This document shows positions 32,588-35,857 of a stretch of DNA of 35,857 bases, piece after piece; positions within the stretch are counted from its first letter, which is position 1, and every line of letters begins with the position of its first letter. The notes below the pieces were generated by a model. That model saw nothing but the letters and a program-made list of their open reading frames with translations, was not told where the DNA came from and searched no databases. Origin of the DNA: a virus. The position numbers and the translations under genes were made by a program. The DNA lies in IMG/VR virus record IMGVR_UViG_3300025141_000338, positions 1-35,857 of that record. One strand, 5' to 3'.

Positions 32588-32964
32588 GCCTTAACAATTC
32601 CCCGTGGGTCTTCAACCACAGCTTCTACGCTGTCGTCGTTGATCAAACGAAACTCTTTGCCATGAACTTTGAATCGAGTGCCCGAATAAGACCTCATAAT
32701 GATCCAATCGCCCTCTTTGCAAAAAGAACCGGACGGAAACCTGTTAGGGTCTTTATAGCAATCTGGACCCATCTTCAAAACCATCCCACAAATAGAGCCA
32801 AGCTCTTCTTCTTGAATGGTTTTTTTCGACTTAATAATCCCGCCCTCGTATTCCGAGTCAGGATTAGGGAGCGCAATCAATATCTTGTACCCCTTGGGGT
32901 CAGGAAGTTGATTTGCGTTGCGAGACTCTTCAGTCTCTTCTAGTTGCTGAGCAGCTTCGCTCAT
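32584..32964 (-). CDS. GroES-like co-chaperonin
   Basis: The 126-residue protein has the GroES beta-barrel pattern: PKGYKILIALPNPDSEYEGG with a mobile-loop-like GGII at about residues 41-44, then LGSICGMVLKMGPDCYKD, and a C-terminal half GDWIIMRSYSGTRFKVHGKE, FRLINDDSVEAVVEDP corresponding to GDxVxFxxYxGTxxxxxGxEYxxxxExDxLAxxE of GroES. It would cap the host GroEL to fold phage proteins, most likely the capsid, as T4 gp31 does. No GroEL is seen here. It lies between portal and scaffold genes, with AAGGAG upstream and a tandem hairpin before it. Confidence 0.85.
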   Translation of the reverse strand: MSEAAQQLEETEESRNANQLPDPKGYKILIALPNPDSEYEGGIIKSKKTIQEEELGSICGMVLKMGPDCYKDPNRFPSGSFCKEGDWIIMRSYSGTRFKVHGKEFRLINDDSVEAVVEDPRGIVKA

Positions 32965-32973
32965 TATTTCTCC

Positions 32974-33026
32974 TTTGCATCGGGATAACGCCCGAAGTCG
33001 TTTGCACTGGGTAACGCCCAGAGTCG
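32974..33026 (-). repeat. Tandem hairpin repeat before the co-chaperonin gene
   Basis: Two abutting copies, 32974-33000 and 33001-33026, on the plus strand TTTGCA + stem + loop + stem + AGTCG. Copy A stem TCGGG/CCCGA around ATAACG; copy B stem CTGGG/CCCAG around TAACG. Two pairs differ in compensatory fashion. Copy A ends nine bases before the ATG region of the GroES-like gene. Confidence 0.85.
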
Positions 33027-33044
33027 CTTGACTCTTACACTACT

Positions 33045-33242
33045 TCACTGCGCCTGCTCATATCGAGCCTTGGCGTCAAGGATTTCTCGCTCTGCTTGAG
33101 CCAGACCCTGAATTATTCCACAACACTTTGTGTATTCTGCGTAATCTTTACATCCGCCGCCACTAAGGTGGTCAACAGCGTCATTCATCTGGTCCATTAT
33201 ATTGGACCGCAAATAATTAAAGATGTCTAGTTCTTTGGTCAC
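33045..33242 (-). CDS. Small helical phage protein (65 aa)
   Basis: The product TKELDIFNYLRSNIMDQMND, then DHLSGGGCKDYAEYTKCCGI and IQGLAQAEREILDAKARYEQ is a small helical protein found next to the portal in many phages. It starts with GTG at 33242, overlapping the portal stop as GTGA; no strong ribosome site is visible, so translation is probably coupled to the portal. Function unknown; portal assembly partner is one possibility. Confidence 0.75.
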   Translation of the reverse strand: MTKELDIFNYLRSNIMDQMNDAVDHLSGGGCKDYAEYTKCCGIIQGLAQAEREILDAKARYEQAQ

Positions 33243-35710
33243 TTGTCGCCCATGAACTCTTTGGCGATCTCTATGCCCAGCTTAGCGCCCTCTAATTGGT
33301 CTTGGGATGCTATGCGTGCACTCTCCAATTCTTCCTTTGTATTGGTTTCAGCGACCTTAACACCCAGCTTAGCCTGCTCAATCCTTTCCTGCTGATCCAG
33401 TTTCTCTCTATCCAGATCAGCCTTCGCGGCAAGCTTCTGCATATCAAGCTGAATCTTCGCCATTTCTGCCTGAGCTTTTTGCTGAACCTCTTGTTGCTTA
33501 ATTTGAAGCTCTTGTTGTTGCATTTGAATGACAGGGTCTTGCATTTGCTGCTGAATTTGCTGAGCCTGCTGTTCCTGAGCCGCTTTGCCTGTTACCTGAG
33601 CCGCCGCAGGAGCAACAAGTTTAGAAATCCTAAACTCGATATCTTCTGGCAACGACTCATCAGGCGCAGGAAGTTCCACACCAAGCTCTTTTTCGATTTC
33701 TTGACGGTAACTGAACGCCAAATGCTCCTGAACATGCGCCGCTAATTCCGCCTGAGCCTTCTGAGCATTGGGACTCCTGCTCAAAATCTCCATGATCTTC
33801 GGATTTTGGGTAACCGACATGTGGGTTTGGATATGGGCCTCATGATCTTGGTAAATAAACGCCTTAACCGGCTTACCATTGATGATGTCCATGTTTTCAC
33901 TGACAGGATCGGTCGGCTTCATGTCCTTTTCGGTAGGAACAATCTGATCTGCGTCCTGAATACCCAAAACATCCAGCATTTGCCGGTGCAAAAGAGGCAT
34001 GTCGTACATTTGCGGAGCCTGTGCCGCCAATTGCAGCGCCGCTTGGTACTGCATAATGCGCTGAGCCATCGTTCCAGCGTTCGGATCGCTAACCGGAATG
34101 ATGTCAACGCGGTCATCGAAGTCTTCGGCCACCAAATCCTTGCTATCTTCAAGGTATGGGTACTTTTCGGGGCCAAAATCGCGGACCAAGTTGCTTAATA
34201 TCCGCAATTCAACGCGCATAGAGGCATGCAAACGGGCCTGAATGGCGCTCATGACCTTCATTGACCGCTCAAGTATGGCCAACGTGGTCCCAACCGGGGC
34301 CTCGGCGTTCATATCTGCAGCTTTTACGTCTGCTGCAGAGGCAAATCGACGCCCTTCCTCTACAATATCGCCCATCAACTGATACAAAACGTTGCTTGGT
34401 TCTTTGTAGGGCAAGAAACTGATGTTGTCCCGTATTGCGCCACCCGGAACATCCACATCCCGGAACTCCCCGGGCATGATTGGGGTGTCATCCCCCTTAA
34501 TTCGGAGCCCTCTCGACTTCAAACCACCCGGAAGATTGGACAATGTGCCTGCATCGACCAGTTGTCGCAGCAATGACGTGGCAGATTTAGCTAATCCGCC
34601 GATCATGTGGATCAATCCGAAGCCATAAAAGCCCAATCCGGGGATATATTGGTAGTGAACGAAGTGCTCACGCTTGGTTTTCAGGCTATCGCCCTCATAC
34701 CAATTCCGCCGAATCGACAAAATCTCCCTAGAACCAAGGTCAATAGACACCACATAAGGCAGCGCAATGCCTGTTGGCTCTCCAGCCTCTTCGTCCTCAA
34801 ACCCCGGGAGGTCTAAATTAACCTGAATTTCTAAAATCGTGTGACGGGAATCAAGTTCATAGCTCGCACTATCCCCCGTCAGGCGGTTGTACTTCTCTTC
34901 TACCCGGTCAACGTCTGAAGACGGAGCGCCAAGTTCTATATCCCGGTAGAAACCAGACACCTGAAGCTTACGGACATCATTAGTGGTGCGCTTCATGATG
35001 TGCGTTGCACGCTCACAGGTCGTCAAATCGGACGCCCCATAGCTCACAACAAAGTCTTCTGCCGGTACAAACATGCTGCACGGGCGTCCCATGCTGGGAT
35101 CGAAGTAGACTTTTCTAAAGGCGCTGCCTGCTAAAGGCAGGGAGAACAGCATCTTTTCTGTTTCTGACCGATACTCGGTCATCTTCTCCGTAAGGAGATA
35201 GTTCAGGTAATCCTGAACCCTGTGGGCCTGACCTTCTTTTTCATCGGTCAGCTTGCCGACAACAGAAGTCTTAACCGGGCCGCTGGCAGGAAATAGTTCC
35301 TGAATAGCTTGGGACTGAAACTTAATTACTGACTCTGACAGGAGTGGGTGAAAAACACCGCAAGCCCCGTCCCAAGGCGTGGTCCTGTCTTCATGCTTAA
35401 GGCCAAGCAAATCCAAACCATCAACATAAGCACGCTCCCAGTCTGCACGACTTTCCTTGTCAGACTTGAAGAGACCCACCAACTCAGACGCGATGATGTT
35501 TAGCTCACCCTCATCAACTACCTCTGCAAGGTTAGCGTCATGCGGAAGCATCCCCAACGAAGCCAATGTGCTTGCGTCCGGGTCGAAATCAATGATTACC
35601 CCGCCATCTTCTGTTTCTATTGATACAGATTCAGGGTTTTCAATTTCAACCTCGACCCCCGGGCCGTTCCCAACCAGCGGGTTGGAGCGAATGGTTCGGT
35701 CAATAGCCAT
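33239..35710 (-). CDS. Portal protein
   Basis: The 823-residue product has portal-type sequence: LFKSDKESRADWERAYVDGL, TTPWDGACGVFHPLLSESVI, KFQSQAIQELFPASGPV, then FVPAEDFVVSYGASDLTTCE and a stem-crown region with EGRRFASAADVKAADMNAEA and GTTLAILERSMKVMSAIQAR. The last about 125 residues are a Gln/Glu/Lys-rich coiled coil, as in podovirus portal barrel extensions. It forms the 12-fold vertex for packaging and ejection. The start ATG overlaps the stop of an upstream gene (TGATG). Assignment is firm from length, motifs and position before scaffold and capsid. Confidence 0.93.
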   Translation of the reverse strand: MAIDRTIRSNPLVGNGPGVEVEIENPESVSIETEDGGVIIDFDPDASTLASLGMLPHDANLAEVVDEGELNIIASELVGLFKSDKESRADWERAYVDGLDLLGLKHEDRTTPWDGACGVFHPLLSESVIKFQSQAIQELFPASGPVKTSVVGKLTDEKEGQAHRVQDYLNYLLTEKMTEYRSETEKMLFSLPLAGSAFRKVYFDPSMGRPCSMFVPAEDFVVSYGASDLTTCERATHIMKRTTNDVRKLQVSGFYRDIELGAPSSDVDRVEEKYNRLTGDSASYELDSRHTILEIQVNLDLPGFEDEEAGEPTGIALPYVVSIDLGSREILSIRRNWYEGDSLKTKREHFVHYQYIPGLGFYGFGLIHMIGGLAKSATSLLRQLVDAGTLSNLPGGLKSRGLRIKGDDTPIMPGEFRDVDVPGGAIRDNISFLPYKEPSNVLYQLMGDIVEEGRRFASAADVKAADMNAEAPVGTTLAILERSMKVMSAIQARLHASMRVELRILSNLVRDFGPEKYPYLEDSKDLVAEDFDDRVDIIPVSDPNAGTMAQRIMQYQAALQLAAQAPQMYDMPLLHRQMLDVLGIQDADQIVPTEKDMKPTDPVSENMDIINGKPVKAFIYQDHEAHIQTHMSVTQNPKIMEILSRSPNAQKAQAELAAHVQEHLAFSYRQEIEKELGVELPAPDESLPEDIEFRISKLVAPAAAQVTGKAAQEQQAQQIQQQMQDPVIQMQQQELQIKQQEVQQKAQAEMAKIQLDMQKLAAKADLDREKLDQQERIEQAKLGVKVAETNTKEELESARIASQDQLEGAKLGIEIAKEFMGDK

Positions 35711-35857
35711 CAGCCATTCTTTCTAAAAGGTTGGGGCCTTGCTGCACCACTGCCACGCGCAACATTTGCCTTAGCATTGTCACGCTTGACCGCACCTGTC
35801 GGACCACCGTTCGCCATCATCTTGGGACTCATGCGAATTTTGCCGCCACCAGCGTTG
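35710..35857 (-). CDS. C-terminal end of a small Gly/basic-rich protein (5' end beyond window)
   Basis: The open frame ends NAGGGKIRMSPKMMANGG, then ARGSGAARPQPFRKNG and TGA overlapping the portal ATG by one base. The ARPQPFRKNG end is one I know from small genes directly before marine phage portal genes. Function unknown; the start may be ATG inside the window (at MSPKMM) or further upstream. Confidence 0.65.
   Translation of the reverse strand, partial: NAGGGKIRMSPKMMANGGPTGAVKRDNAKANVARGSGAARPQPFRKNG

Noticed and set aside
33296-33745. Plus-strand 149-aa Leu-rich frame that looks membrane-like
   Set aside because: It is antisense to the Gln/Lys-rich coiled coil of the portal, which reads as Leu/Phe on the other strand.
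1-35857. Prophage, integrase or attachment site, tRNA genes
   Set aside because: No integrase, repressor, tRNA fold or host gene boundary was seen; the window is structural genes throughout.

Overview
The window looks like the structural (virion and lysis) half of a tailed phage genome, most likely a podovirus-type marine phage of the kind assembled from seawater metagenomes. Almost every recognisable protein resembles families I know from uncultured marine phages. All convincing genes lie on the minus strand, so transcription runs from high to low coordinates. Genes are packed with 1- or 4-base stop/start overlaps. I see no terminase, replication, integrase, tRNA or CRISPR feature. The host should be Gram-negative, because a spanin pair with an outer-membrane lipoprotein is present.

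Layout in the order of transcription. (a) 35857-31055, portal and capsid assembly: the tail of a small gene, the portal, a 65-aa gene, a GroES-like co-chaperonin, a scaffold and a virion-associated protein. (b) 31014-28373, capsid: a decoration-type protein, the major capsid protein, a strong terminator, a parS-like palindrome, then two more surface-type virion proteins. (c) 28373-27292, four small lysine-rich proteins and a 25-codon micro-gene. (d) 27291-25339, connector and adaptor genes. (e) 25338-21967, virion and fibre genes including a tail fibre with a C-terminal S74 chaperone. (f) 21965-19380, small membrane proteins and the lysis cassette: EF-hand membrane protein, i-spanin, o-spanin and T4-type lysozyme. 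(g) 19378-12814, a Pro/Gly-rich protein, a nozzle/tail-tubular-B-like protein, small proteins, a 767-aa virion protein and a GNAT-like protein. (h) 12817-1, three very large proteins: a repeat protein with 8 x 27-aa and 8 x 54-aa arrays, an 823-aa protein with a lysozyme-like segment, and a polyvalent protein of more than 2,420 aa that runs off the window.

The order portal, scaffold, capsid, connector, nozzle, large internal proteins follows the T7 and marine podovirus plan, with fibre and lysis genes inserted between connector and nozzle. By analogy the large proteins at the end are probably ejected with or ahead of the DNA; this is inference.

The signals I consider most worth following are: an exact 16-bp match to the bacterial chromosome-partitioning site parS between two capsid-module genes (29406-29421); a tandem pair of hairpins with compensatory base changes just before the co-chaperonin gene (32974-33026); a regular 9/27-residue repeat array (11843-12490); and an identical eight-residue N-terminus on the capsid protein and a small basic protein, written with different codons.
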